From assembly GCA_016779985.1 (NCBI GenBank), contig JADHMP010000002.1, positions 62,001 through 126,000 of the forward strand: 64,000 nt of DNA. Direction: 5' to 3'. The first letter of the stretch is position 1; each line of letters starts with the position of its first letter. The translations under genes and the position numbers were made by a program. Positions 18,901 to 26,915 of the stretch are shown piece by piece. Below the pieces are notes generated by a model that saw only the letters and a program-made list of their open reading frames with translations, searched no databases and was not told the origin of the DNA. This DNA comes from JADHMP01 sp016779985. Lineage in GTDB: Bacteria; Bacteroidota; Bacteroidia; Flavobacteriales; Flavobacteriaceae.

Positions 18901-19356
18901 GCTTCTAGCTGCTGAAAATGGAAAACTTCCAGATACATATTCATATACATGACCATTTGAAGGATTGTAAAATGTATTGGCCACTTGTCTAGTAATTATT
19001 AAATTTAAAGTGTATTGTCCACCTACTGAGTTTGTGGTGTTAAATTGTAAAGAGTTTAGCGCATTTTCAATATTAGAAGAATTGCCTGTAAAGTTTACAG
19101 CAGTAATATTAGCCCAAGAAGTATAGCCCGTTTCTAATATCAATCCTGTATTCGTTGGCACACTAAAATTGACCGCTAGTGTGGTTGATACGGCCAAAGA
19201 AACTTTGTACGTTTCTGAGGGGTCATATCCACTCATTGAAAATGGCTCTATTGCTGCATTAGTTTCGTCAACTGCTATATTTTGTGTTAAAGAAACAGTA
19301 AGTGATTGACCACTAAGGAGTTGACAAAATAAAAAGAACAGTGTTAATTTTTTCAA
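15892..19356 (-). CDS. Giant T9SS-secreted adhesin: C-type lectin domain, seven MBG-like repeats, calcium repeats, type B sorting domain
   Basis: An 1154-residue surface protein. In order: signal peptide (1-18); a beta-rich region (20-125); a C-type lectin-like domain (about 130-285, with WTGLSDEGSEGNWYWLDG and WNDYGPP); seven tandem repeats of about 80 residues (about 300-865), each starting like xPxIVFxDxxKxxGD; thrombospondin-type-3-like Asp-rich calcium repeats (DSDGDGITN, DDDNDGIFD, about 867-930); an Ig-like domain; and a gliding-motility-type C-terminal sorting domain (IPTGFSPNGDGTNDYWQI to the end). It opens the operon with PorP/SprF and the OmpA protein. Role: calcium-dependent glycan binding or attachment is inferred from the lectin fold. 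Confidence 0.93.
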   Translation of the reverse strand: MKKLTLFFLFCQLLSGQSLTVSLTQNIAVDETNAAIEPFSMSGYDPSETYKVSLAVSTTLAVNFSVPTNTGLILETGYTSWANITAVNFTGNSSNIENALNSLQFNTTNSVGGQYTLNLIITRQVANTFYNPSNGHVYEYVSGSFPFSAARSRALSASYEGEYGYLVTITSADEQSFVNNNTTAKNIWTGLSDEGSEGNWYWLDGPEKNRVIWIGEINGTPQGGYYTNWCVGSEPNDFGDGEDYMVTNWEGGSCWNDYGPPYTTGAGSSEGYLIEYGTWSSPASSTFNFTTNKQISLTQVKVDPNIIFNDVTKAYGDSNFNLTATSSSTGGFTFTISDTSIATITGSTVSIVTAGITVVTVSQAADSKYYAAIATMTLTINKINPTIVFNDVVKDFGDTDFSLLVSSNSSGTFSFGVSDTNIATVNNGVITITGGGSTTITVNQAEDTNYFAGIETMTLTVNRASGAITFNDLTKTYGDPVFMFNATSLSTGAMTFSVSNTSIATMVGSSTRIIGAGSTIVEVNQEADENYNAATASMTLTVLKADPIIVFEDLIKNIDEANFSFTANSSSTGAFSFLISDTTIASLSGVVVSLLNLGGTVVTVNQAADSNYNSASATMTLQVVADPIILFDDVTKTFGDPNFELTAISTSPAPFTFTISDTLIAELNSSTVTIKKAGTTIVFVKQEAFGNYNALTSSMTLTILKANPNIVLQDIIKTYGDSDFEINPSSNSSGNFSFSVDNTSIASIENNTVSIAGVGTTYIRVNQTSETNYNSGNTSALLTVVKANPTIVFEDIIKDLGDSQFEIEYSSNSSGDVSFSIENTSIGALSSTSLLPLQLGQTTLTLNQSETYNYTSGLATATFTVFEKIDSDGDGITNTYDLDDDNDGIFDTDELDDDLDQDGLINSIDLDSDGDGCLDVVEAGFLDNDNDGIVGTSPVVVDAQGLVQSINAYITPADRNQNLTYDFLDYDTEFNFQNYSLPNQIQFNVNESFTLDIGIDDPIELEYQWQISRDGGITFENLNEEKSTLTIIPELEEDGNLYRIIITQRGFACAEPYVSNSSKIIFRELLIPTGFSPNGDGTNDYWQIVGIDNYPNNTITIFNRLGIKVFSSTNYKNDWNGFFNGKVVPDGTYFYELNLGGNNIKKGYLYVKAN
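16760..18460 (-). repeat. Seven tandem coding repeats of about 240 bases
   Basis: Within the adhesin gene, seven consecutive units each encode an Ig-like MBG-type domain with a conserved start (for example NPTIVFNDVVKDFGD and NPTIVFEDIIKDLGD), an inner SSNSSGxFSF segment and an ending like NYNSATASMTLTV. The units are similar in protein but clearly diverged in DNA, so they are old duplications rather than recent ones. Confidence 0.88.
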
Positions 19357-19811
19357 TATCTACTTTTTGGTTTGATACCAAAAATTGAAGTAGGAACGGT
19401 GAGAATTAGTTATGATAGTACAAATTTACTAAAGAAATTTTAAAAATAGAAACTAACAAAATTAGTAAAAGAGACTGCTATCTTAGTAAAGGACCTTAAA
19501 ATTGTATTTAATGGAAACTAACTTACATCAAAATGGGTAAGGGTTTTTATGAACTCAATTTTATATTGGCTGTGTTACTCAAGATGTATGGTTCTCACTA
19601 TTTTATTTTCGGTATAGAAAAACTTAATTTTATCAGTATCTATTGAAATCCAAAGGCAACGTAAATATAATCTAAGTAAAGCACAGAAGGTATTATAGTT
19701 TAATTTGAATTGAACATTTTTAATTATGTGTTAAATTAACGCTTTAATTGTATTTCAATCTGATAAACTACCGATAATAATTTTAAATTACCATACTTTA
19801 AAACAAAACAA
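19357..19811. other. Divergent intergenic region between the adhesin operon and the arabinose operon
   Basis: 455 AT-rich bases with no credible gene. It must hold the promoters of both operons. On the minus strand a TAAATTTG element is visible (19421-19428). On the plus side, before the arabinofuranosidase, I see only a weak imperfect dyad (TTAAA-N7-TTTAA near 19734) that could be an operator but could equally be chance in AT-rich DNA. Confidence 0.6.
19421..19428 (-). promoter_or_regulatory. Candidate -7 element for the adhesin operon
   Basis: Reads TAAATTTG on the minus strand, matching TAnnTTTG, 65 bases before the adhesin start codon. No -33 TTG at the usual spacing was found, so this remains a candidate. 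Confidence 0.45.
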
Positions 19812-21362
19812 ATGAACTATATTTTTAAACTATCAATTTTAATTCTAATCGCTAACCATACAATTACTGCTTTTGCACAAACAAAGGTTACAGTAACCTT
19901 TGATCCCAAAGAAGATGCCCCTCAAATAAGTAAGCATATTTACGGTCATTTTGCAGAACATTTAGGGAGATGTATTTACGGAGGATTTTATGTGGGGGAG
20001 GATAGTGAAATCCCAAATTTAGACGGTGTAAGAAAAGACATTATTGCTGCGCTTAGAGATATGAAAATACCAAACTTAAGATGGCCCGGGGGTTGCTTTG
20101 CTGATACTTATCATTGGAAAGATGGGATAGGAGACAAATCAAGCCGACCAACCATTGTGAATCAATGGTGGGGAGGAGTGACTGAAGACAATAGTTTTGG
20201 AACCCATGATTTTTTAAATTTGTGCGAAGCATTAGATACAGAACCTTATATTTCTGGAAACATAGGTAGCGGTACCGTACGAGAATTTGCAGACTGGATT
20301 CAATATGTGAATCATGATGGGGTGAGTCCTATGGCCGACCTCAGAAGAGAAAACGGAAGAGAACAGCCTTGGGATGTTCGCTTTTGGGGCCTAGGAAACG
20401 AAGCTTGGGGCTGTGGAGGTCACATGACAGCAGCTTATTATTCTAACCTCTACCGCCAATACGCAACCTACATGACGGATTGGAGTAATTCTAGTGATTT
20501 ATATCGGATAGCCTCAGGGGCAAGTGATGGAAATTATAACTGGACTGAAGTTTTGATGAAAAATATTCCAAAGAATTTGATTGAAGCAGTTGCCTTACAT
20601 TCATACTCTGTAATCGATTGGGGCAACAAAGGATCGGCAACAGATTTTAGTGATGTTCAGTATTTTCAAACCATGCAGAGAGCCCACAAAATGGAAGAAT
20701 ATATTACCAAGCATACTGCGATTATGGACAACTATGACCCTGAAAATACTATTGATCTTATTGTAGACGAATGGGGAGGATGGTATGATGTGGAACCAGG
20801 GACAAACCCAGGGTTTCTATATCAGCAAAATACAATGCGAGATGCTATGATTGCAGGTATGACACTCAATATATTTAATAATCATGCTGAGCGTGTCAAA
20901 ATGGCAAACCTTGCTCAGACAGTCAATGTATTGCAAGCCGTGATTTTAACAGAAGGAGAAAAGTTAATACTAACTCCTACCTATCATGTGCTTAAAATGT
21001 ATGCAATTCATCAAGATGCTCAACTCATTCCTGTAAACTTTGACCCACCCTATTTTAAAAAAATGGGGGAATCACTTCCAGCCATTAGTATTTCAGCCTC
21101 TAAGGATCAAAACGATCAAATTAGTATTTCACTGGTGAATATTGATGATTCCAAGGCTCACGAAGTGTCACTTGACGTTTCTAAGCTAGGTGTAGCTGCA
21201 TTTGAAGGTAGTATCTTGGTTTCAAATGCCCTCCAAGATTACAATGATTTTGACAATCCAGGGGTTATTAGTCCTAAGCCATTAAAAAAAGTAAAAGTGA
21301 AAAATGGGATGGCAACCCTTCAACTTCCTCCATTTTCTGTGGTCGTTATAAAAGGAAACTAA
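19812..21362 (+). CDS. Secreted alpha-L-arabinofuranosidase, GH51
   Basis: Releases terminal L-arabinofuranose from arabinan, arabinoxylan or arabinogalactan side chains. 516 residues with a signal peptide (1-23, ending TAFAQ). GH51 hallmarks: NLRWPGGCFADTYHWKDGIG (around 88-107), the acid/base E197 in GLGNEAWGCGG, and the nucleophile E320 in DLIVDEWGGWYD. A C-terminal beta-sandwich finishes the protein. It is the first gene of the arabinose operon, with araB 45 bases downstream, so sugar released outside the cytoplasm would feed the three catabolic enzymes that follow. No arabinose transporter is in the window. Confidence 0.96.
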   Translation: MNYIFKLSILILIANHTITAFAQTKVTVTFDPKEDAPQISKHIYGHFAEHLGRCIYGGFYVGEDSEIPNLDGVRKDIIAALRDMKIPNLRWPGGCFADTYHWKDGIGDKSSRPTIVNQWWGGVTEDNSFGTHDFLNLCEALDTEPYISGNIGSGTVREFADWIQYVNHDGVSPMADLRRENGREQPWDVRFWGLGNEAWGCGGHMTAAYYSNLYRQYATYMTDWSNSSDLYRIASGASDGNYNWTEVLMKNIPKNLIEAVALHSYSVIDWGNKGSATDFSDVQYFQTMQRAHKMEEYITKHTAIMDNYDPENTIDLIVDEWGGWYDVEPGTNPGFLYQQNTMRDAMIAGMTLNIFNNHAERVKMANLAQTVNVLQAVILTEGEKLILTPTYHVLKMYAIHQDAQLIPVNFDPPYFKKMGESLPAISISASKDQNDQISISLVNIDDSKAHEVSLDVSKLGVAAFEGSILVSNALQDYNDFDNPGVISPKPLKKVKVKNGMATLQLPPFSVVVIKGN

Positions 21363-21407
21363 TTAGCATTGAGAAGTTCTTCAAAATGAAATCAAACTAA
21401 GCTAACT

Positions 21408-23075
21408 ATGGGAGCCTATGTAATAGGATTAGATTATGGAACAGATTCTGTTCGAGCCGTCTTACTTGACACTCTCAACGGCAAACAACTAGCCACTTCA
21501 GTACATTATTATCAGCGTTGGAAATCTCTTGCGTACTGCAATCCTATTGAAAACCAATTTAGACAACACCCGCTAGATCATATAGAAGGCTTAGAAATAA
21601 CCATAAGAGAGGTGATGCAGCAAGCACGAATACCTGCCTCAGAAGTGAAAGGAATTACTATAGACACTACCGGTTCTTCTCCCCTGCCAATGGCAGAAGA
21701 TGGAGAAGCTTTAGCTCTAAAAAAAGGTTTTGAAAAAAACCCTAACGCCCAGATGATATTATGGAAAGACCACACGGCTATAGAAGAAGCAAAAGAAATC
21801 AATAGACTCTCAAAAAGCTGGGGAGGTGTGGATTATTTAAAGTATGTAGGAGGTATTTATTCTTCAGAATGGTTTTGGGCGAAGATTTTACATGTAGTTC
21901 GAACTGATGCCGAAGTGGTACAAAAAGCATATACCTGGATGGAGCATTGTGACTACATAACCTATTTGTTGATAGAAAATAAAAACTTAAAAAATTTTAA
22001 GCGTTCACGTTGTGCGGCTGGACATAAAGCCATGTGGCACCCAGAATGGAATGGATTACCCTCTGAAGAATTTCTATCCCAACTCCATCCTTATTTGGGA
22101 AAACTCAGAGGAAATTTATATGAAAAAACCTATACCTCTGATGTCCCAGCGGGTTACTTATCATCAGTATGGGCGAAACGATTAGGACTTAGCACTTCTA
22201 CAGTGATTGGTGTGGGTACCTTTGATGCACATGCTGGAGCTGTAGGAGCACGAATAGAAGAAAAATCTTTGGTTCGAGTGATGGGTACTTCAACTTGTGA
22301 TATTATTGTATCTAGTAAAAGCAAATACAAAACCACCACAGTAAAAGGAATTTGTGGTCAGGTTGAAGGGTCAGTCATACCAAATATGATAGGCCTTGAA
22401 GCTGGGCAGTCAGCTTTTGGGGATGTTCTAGCATGGTTTAAAAATATGCTGGAATGGCCTTTAGCTGATATTGTGATGGAGTCAAAAACCCTAAGTGATA
22501 AACAAAAAAAAGCATTGAGGGAAGAGTTTGATGCTCATTTTATTAATCGAATTACAAAGGCAGCCGAATCAATTTCTATGGAAGAATCAATTCCTGTGGC
22601 ATTAGATTGGATCAATGGAAGAAGAACTCCTGATGCGAATCAAAATCTAAAAGGAGCTATCACCAATCTAAATTTAGGGGCTTCAGCACCACACCTCTTC
22701 CTCTCCTTGATCCATTCAATTTGTTTTGGATCCAAAGCCATTGTAAATCGTTTTAAAGAAGAAGGGGTTGAAATTACGCAAATAGTCGGCATAGGAGGTG
22801 TTGCTAAAAAGTCAAAATTCATCATGCAAACCTTAGCTGACACATTGAACATGCCAGTGCGGGTTGTTGAATCAGAGCAAACACCCGCATTGGGTGCTGG
22901 AATTTATGCAGCACTTGCCGCAGGACTCTTCTCCTCCTATAGGGAGGCAAGTGGTGTATTAGGATCAAAATATATAGCTGAATACCACCCAAATCCTTCT
23001 AAAGTTGAAATAATGAAGGATTTAATGAAGAAATATACTAAACTTGGAATCTCAATTGAAAATCTAACACAATGA
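21408..23075 (+). CDS. araB: Ribulokinase
   Basis: ATP-dependent phosphorylation of L-ribulose to L-ribulose 5-phosphate. 555 residues, a typical AraB length in the FGGY kinase family. The N terminus has the ATP-binding YVIGLDYGTDSVRAVLLD, followed by ITIDTTGSSPLPM and NAQMILWKDHTA; later segments include GVGTFDAHAGAVGA, RVMGTSTCD and the FGGY-C region TQIVGIGGVAKKS and EQTPALGAGIYAAL. It is one base away from araD. Gene order araB-araD-araA is shared with many Bacteroidota. Confidence 0.97.
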   Translation: MGAYVIGLDYGTDSVRAVLLDTLNGKQLATSVHYYQRWKSLAYCNPIENQFRQHPLDHIEGLEITIREVMQQARIPASEVKGITIDTTGSSPLPMAEDGEALALKKGFEKNPNAQMILWKDHTAIEEAKEINRLSKSWGGVDYLKYVGGIYSSEWFWAKILHVVRTDAEVVQKAYTWMEHCDYITYLLIENKNLKNFKRSRCAAGHKAMWHPEWNGLPSEEFLSQLHPYLGKLRGNLYEKTYTSDVPAGYLSSVWAKRLGLSTSTVIGVGTFDAHAGAVGARIEEKSLVRVMGTSTCDIIVSSKSKYKTTTVKGICGQVEGSVIPNMIGLEAGQSAFGDVLAWFKNMLEWPLADIVMESKTLSDKQKKALREEFDAHFINRITKAAESISMEESIPVALDWINGRRTPDANQNLKGAITNLNLGASAPHLFLSLIHSICFGSKAIVNRFKEEGVEITQIVGIGGVAKKSKFIMQTLADTLNMPVRVVESEQTPALGAGIYAALAAGLFSSYREASGVLGSKYIAEYHPNPSKVEIMKDLMKKYTKLGISIENLTQ

Positions 23076-23076
23076 A

Positions 23077-23781
23077 ATGAATTCAAAATTTGAGTCATTA
23101 AAACAAGATTGCTATACCGCCAATATGGAACTCAATTCGTTAGGGTTAGTTGTTTATACCTTTGGCAATGTAAGTGCGGTAGACCGAGAGCATGAGGTCT
23201 TCGCAATTAAACCCTCAGGCGTTTCCTATGATAAACTTCAGCCAGAGGATATGGTTATTGTAGATTTTGACAACAACCCAATTGAAGGTCGTTTAAAACC
23301 TTCCTCAGACACTAAAACTCATGCTTATCTTTATAAACACTGGGGCTTTATAGGGGGCATTGCCCATACCCATGCGCTGCATTCTGTTGCTTGGGCTCAG
23401 GCACAAAAAAACATTCCCATTTTTGGAACAACACATGCTGACCATCTGACCCATGATATTCCTTGTACTCCTCCGCTAGAGGATGAACTGATTGAAGGTA
23501 ATTATGAGCATAATACAGGAATTCAAATTGTAAATTATTTTGCCGAAAAAGGATTGAGTCCAAACGAAATTGAAATGATTTTAATAGGAAATCACGGTCC
23601 TTTCTGTTGGGGAAAAAGTGCTGCAAGTGCAGTCTATAATGCCCGTGTATTGGAGGAGATTGCTCATATGGCCTATTTAACTTTACAGATTAACCCTAAG
23701 GCTGAACGTTTAAAAGAATCACTAATTAAGAAACACTATGAGCGTAAACATGGCGATGATGCTTACTACGGTCAAGAATGA
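23077..23781 (+). CDS. araD: L-ribulose-5-phosphate 4-epimerase
   Basis: Class II aldolase-family epimerase that converts L-ribulose 5-phosphate to D-xylulose 5-phosphate. 234 residues, the family norm. The zinc ligands are visible in GGIAHTHALHSVAWAQ (two His), with a further His candidate in ILIGNHGPFCWGK; KPSGVSYDKLQPEDMV and SSDTKTHAYLYKHW form the phosphate and substrate site. The start codon follows the araB stop almost directly, and araA starts six bases after the stop. Confidence 0.97.
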   Translation: MNSKFESLKQDCYTANMELNSLGLVVYTFGNVSAVDREHEVFAIKPSGVSYDKLQPEDMVIVDFDNNPIEGRLKPSSDTKTHAYLYKHWGFIGGIAHTHALHSVAWAQAQKNIPIFGTTHADHLTHDIPCTPPLEDELIEGNYEHNTGIQIVNYFAEKGLSPNEIEMILIGNHGPFCWGKSAASAVYNARVLEEIAHMAYLTLQINPKAERLKESLIKKHYERKHGDDAYYGQE

Positions 23782-23787
23782 AATTTG

Positions 23788-25284
23788 ATGAAAGATCTAA
23801 TTAATAAAAAAATTTGGTTTCTCACTGGCACCCAATACTTGTATGGAGAAAAAGCCTTGGAACAGATTAGTAAAAATGCAGCATTGGTTGTCAAAGGTCT
23901 CAATGAGTCCAAACATATTCCACTTCAAATAATTTTTAAACCCATTCTAAAGTCTCAAGAAGAAATAACTCAGGTATGCACTGAGGCTTCTTCAGATGCT
24001 AATTGTATAGGTGTAATTACTTGGATGCATACCTTTTCGCCCTCTAAAATATGGATCAATGGGCTAAAGAAATTGCATGTCCCCCTTTTGCATCTACACA
24101 CTCAGTTTAACAAAGAAATCCCATGGTCAATTATTGATATGGATTTTATGAACCTAAATCAATCTGCGCACGGAGACCGCGAGTTTGGTCATATAGCAAC
24201 AAGACTGAAAATCAAAAGAAAGGTTGTGGTAGGACATTGGGAAAAAGAAGAAGTTCAGCGTTCATTAGGTAATTGGGTTCGTGCTGCGCTAGGGTTTTAC
24301 GAAATGCAGGACCTAAAAGTTTGTCGATTGGGTGACAATATGCGAGAAGTTGCTGTGACTGAAGGAGACAAAGTAGAAGCTCAAATTCAATTTGGATTTT
24401 CTGTTAACTCCTTTGACGCCTCTGATATTGTTAAAGAAATGCAAAATATTAGCGTAAAAGAAGTTGAGGCTTTAATGAGAGTTTATGAGTCTGAATATGA
24501 TGTAGCTGAAAATTTAAAAGAAGGAGGTGCGCAAAGACAGTCTTTATACGATGCCGCAGAAATCGAATTAGCTTTAAGGCGTTTTTTAGACAATGGTGGT
24601 TTTAAGGCATTTACAGATACTTTTGAAAACTTAGGAGACCTTAAACAACTCCCTGGTATTGCCACTCAAAGATTGATGGCTGATGGTTATGGTTTTGGAG
24701 CAGAAGGAGATTGGAAAACAGCTGCATTAACTCGAGTTTTAAAAGTGATGAGTGTAGGACTCGAGCAAGGCACTTCTTTTATGGAAGACTATACTTATCA
24801 TTTCGGAGAAAAGAAATCCTTAGTGCTTGGTTCTCATATGCTTGAAATTTGTCCTACAATGGCAGATAAAAAACCTAGTTGTGAAGTACACCCTTTGGAT
24901 ATTGGAGGAAAAGAAGATCCTGTTCGTTTGGTTTTTGATACTCCTGCTGGGGCAGGTCTAAACCTTTCGTTAATTGATTTAGGCAACAGATTTCGTTTTA
25001 TTCTTAATGAAGTAGAGGCCCTAACAGCTATTAAACCCCTGCCAAATTTACCTGTGGCAAGAGTACTTTGGGAATGTAAACCCAACCTAGAAACGGCTGC
25101 AAAAGCTTGGATATTAGCAGGTGGTTCACATCATACGGTCTTCACTCAAGCTTTAAATACAGAATGTATTGAAGATTTGGCCGATATGACCAAAGTGGAA
25201 CTCTTGATTATTGATAAACAGACTGAAATAAGAAATTTTAAAGCCACTATGGCAGGGAACGAGCGTCATTTTGAAAATACTTAA
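23788..25284 (+). CDS. araA: L-arabinose isomerase
   Basis: Interconverts L-arabinose and L-ribulose, using Mn(2+). About 498 residues. Segments: IWFLTGTQYLYGE at the start, TWMHTFSPSKIWINGL, MDFMNLNQSAHGDREFGH, GDNMREVAVTEGDK, GYGFGAEGDWKTAAL and DYTYHFG (active-site Glu and His). I prefer the ATG at 23788; a TTG one codon earlier is also open. Last intact gene of the arabinose operon. Confidence 0.97.
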   Translation: MKDLINKKIWFLTGTQYLYGEKALEQISKNAALVVKGLNESKHIPLQIIFKPILKSQEEITQVCTEASSDANCIGVITWMHTFSPSKIWINGLKKLHVPLLHLHTQFNKEIPWSIIDMDFMNLNQSAHGDREFGHIATRLKIKRKVVVGHWEKEEVQRSLGNWVRAALGFYEMQDLKVCRLGDNMREVAVTEGDKVEAQIQFGFSVNSFDASDIVKEMQNISVKEVEALMRVYESEYDVAENLKEGGAQRQSLYDAAEIELALRRFLDNGGFKAFTDTFENLGDLKQLPGIATQRLMADGYGFGAEGDWKTAALTRVLKVMSVGLEQGTSFMEDYTYHFGEKKSLVLGSHMLEICPTMADKKPSCEVHPLDIGGKEDPVRLVFDTPAGAGLNLSLIDLGNRFRFILNEVEALTAIKPLPNLPVARVLWECKPNLETAAKAWILAGGSHHTVFTQALNTECIEDLADMTKVELLIIDKQTEIRNFKATMAGNERHFENT

Positions 25285-25299
25285 TTAACTATCTTTCAA

Positions 25300-25504
25300 A
25301 TGAAAAAATTAAATGTTCTTCTAATTTTCATGACAGGTCTTACCTAACTAACTCAAGGAGCTAAAAAAGTCTACCCAATCTATAAGGAGTAGCTTTATCA
25401 ACTTCACTAGAATAGCTAAATTTGAGAAAAAAAATCAATGGTTTTCAGAGGAAGGAAAGGCAACCCCAAGGGCTACTAAAAAACTTCTAAAAACTGTGTT
25501 TTAA
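25300..25504 (+). pseudogene. Remnant of a secreted-protein gene after araA
   Basis: Two protein-like frames sit in tandem. The first opens 15 bases after araA with a signal-peptide-like MKKLNVLLIFMTGLT, hits TAA, and continues in frame with LTQGAKKVYPIYKE to a second stop at 25390. One base of frame shift later (25394-25504) an open stretch ends INFTRIAKFEKKNQWFSEEG and a lysine-rich tail, then TAA. The first frame looks like the beginning and the second like the end of a protein, so I infer a gene with nonsense changes and a large internal deletion. The original family cannot be named; position suggests a secreted arabinose-related enzyme. Confidence 0.5.
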
Positions 25505-25515
25505 ATATAAAATAG

Positions 25516-25912
25516 TGGAGTCGGCGGGATTCGAACCCGCGTCCAAACAAGCGCTACTAATGCTTTCTACAAGTTTAGTTTTCGTTTCATTTTCGTAATG
25601 ATGCTGACCGAAAACCGCCCACAACATTCTTAGTGTTTCAAGTTGAAAAACGTTTGTAACACTCAAACGTTTCGATGTTGACTTTTATGGTGCCTCAATA
25701 CGAATCGCCGTCAACAAGGGCTATTCAGAGACATCCAGCTTCTCAGCCTAGCTGAGATTTAGCAAAAACTTACTATAATTCAGTTTATTATGCAGCTAGA
25801 GCGTAGTTATTCTCGCCATTTAAAAATGTGAATGATGAGTTTTACGAGCTGTTATTCAGCGCTCGACTTGCTTACACTGGTAATCTTCTTGCTGTCAATA
25901 CCAGTCGACCCC
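25516..25912 (-). ncRNA. ssrA: Transfer-messenger RNA (tmRNA)
   Basis: The 5' end GGGGTCGACTGGTATTGACA and the 3' end CGCGGGTTCGAATCCCGCCG-ACTCC pair as an Ala-tRNA-like acceptor stem (seven pairs with one G-U), with a T arm near the 3' end. The internal reading frame encodes a tag ending GENNYALAA followed by TAA. The molecule is about 397 nt; the terminal CCA is not encoded (the discriminator A is followed by CTA). It rescues stalled ribosomes and marks incomplete proteins for degradation together with SmpB. It sits between the arabinose operon remnant and kdsA. Confidence 0.97.
25788..25820 (-). other. tmRNA tag reading frame
   Basis: Reads AAT GGC GAG AAT AAC then TAC GCT CTA GCT GCA TAA, giving NGENNYALAA. 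The ALAA end is the usual ClpXP/ClpAP recognition signal. The exact resume codon (AAT or GGC) cannot be set from sequence alone. Confidence 0.9.
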
Positions 25913-25940
25913 AAATTTCAATGAACTCATTATTGAGCGG

Positions 25941-25948
25941 CAAATTTA
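25941..25948 (-). promoter_or_regulatory. Candidate -7 element for tmRNA
   Basis: TAAATTTG on the minus strand, about 28 bases upstream of the mature tmRNA 5' end, consistent with a short precursor trimmed by processing. No -33 TTG at correct spacing. Confidence 0.45.
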
Positions 25949-25969
25949 CAAATATTATGCTAACTAGAA

Positions 25970-26785
25970 TTAAAACGAATTTATAGTATTTCTTATGGCT
26001 ACAAGACGTTGGAGGAGGGGTTCAACTTTATCTAAAGAAAGCATGTTTGCACCATCACTCTTTGCTTCTTTAGGGTTGGGATGGGTTTCAATAAACAAAC
26101 CATCAGCACCAACAGCAATAGCTGCACGAGCTAAAGTCTCAATTTTTTCTGGTCTTCCGCCTGTAACTCCAGAAGAATGATTGGGTTGCTGTAAAGAATG
26201 AGTGATATCTAAAATCGTTGGCCCTATTTTTTGTAATGTGCTAACCCCTCTAAAATCAACAATCAAATCAGTGTAACCAAATTGGGTGCCCCGGTCTGTA
26301 AGAAGAAAATTTGAATTTCCACTGTCAATCAATTTTTGAGCTGCAAATTGCATACTCTCAGGACTCATAAATTGCCCTTTCTTGAGGTTGATCACTTTTT
26401 TTGTTTGAGCAGCTGCAACAAGCAAATCTGTTTGCCGTACTAAAAAAGCTGGAATTTGAAGCACGTCAACATAGGAAGCAGCAATTGCAGCCTCTTTGGA
26501 TTCATGAATATCCGTAATCGTAGGAATTTCAAAAGTATCGCCCACTTTTTTTAAAATCGAGAGTGCTTTCTCATCTCCTATTCCCGTGAAACTATCAATT
26601 CTACTTCTGTTGGCTTTTTTAAAACTCCCTTTGAATACAAATGGAATTTGATATTTTTCACTAACTGCAACAAGGTGTTCTGCAATTTTCATTGCCATTG
26701 ATTCTCCCTCAATTGCACAAGGTCCAGCGATCAATAAAAATTGGTTGGAGCCAAGGTGTTTTAAATTTTTGATTGGTGTGAACAT
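25970..26785 (-). CDS. kdsA: 3-deoxy-8-phosphooctulonate synthase (KDO-8-P synthase)
   Basis: Condenses phosphoenolpyruvate with arabinose 5-phosphate to make KDO 8-phosphate for lipopolysaccharide. 271 residues. Visible: LLIAGPCAIEGES near the start, FKGSFKKANRSR, TDIHESKEA, LLTDRGTQFGYTDLIVDFRG and GGRPEKIETLARAAIAVGAD, with ETHPNPKEAKSDGANML near the end. The Cys in IAGPC (residue 23), with His, Glu and Asp in later segments, matches the metal-dependent class of the enzyme. Monocistronic, upstream of the tmRNA gene on the same strand. Confidence 0.97.
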   Translation of the reverse strand: MFTPIKNLKHLGSNQFLLIAGPCAIEGESMAMKIAEHLVAVSEKYQIPFVFKGSFKKANRSRIDSFTGIGDEKALSILKKVGDTFEIPTITDIHESKEAAIAASYVDVLQIPAFLVRQTDLLVAAAQTKKVINLKKGQFMSPESMQFAAQKLIDSGNSNFLLTDRGTQFGYTDLIVDFRGVSTLQKIGPTILDITHSLQQPNHSSGVTGGRPEKIETLARAAIAVGADGLFIETHPNPKEAKSDGANMLSLDKVEPLLQRLVAIRNTINSF

Positions 26786-26890
26786 GGGTTAAAAATACAA
26801 TTTAAATGGAGGAATTTAATCTTAAAACAGTATATCCTTTTGTTGCATTGAAATCAATTGAAATAGTTCTTTTTCTGATTGAAATAATAA

Positions 26891-26898
26891 TATATTTG
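26891..26898 (+). promoter_or_regulatory. Candidate -7 element for typA
   Basis: TATATTTG, an exact TAnnTTTG match, ends 17 bases before the typA start codon. The -33 TTG at canonical spacing is absent. Confidence 0.5.
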
Positions 26899-26915
26899 CC
26901 CATTCAAAAAATGCT

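Noticed and set aside
19734..19750. Dyad TTAAA-N7-TTTAA as the arabinose operator
   Set aside because: Imperfect and very AT-rich; could arise by chance, so it was not listed as a regulatory feature.
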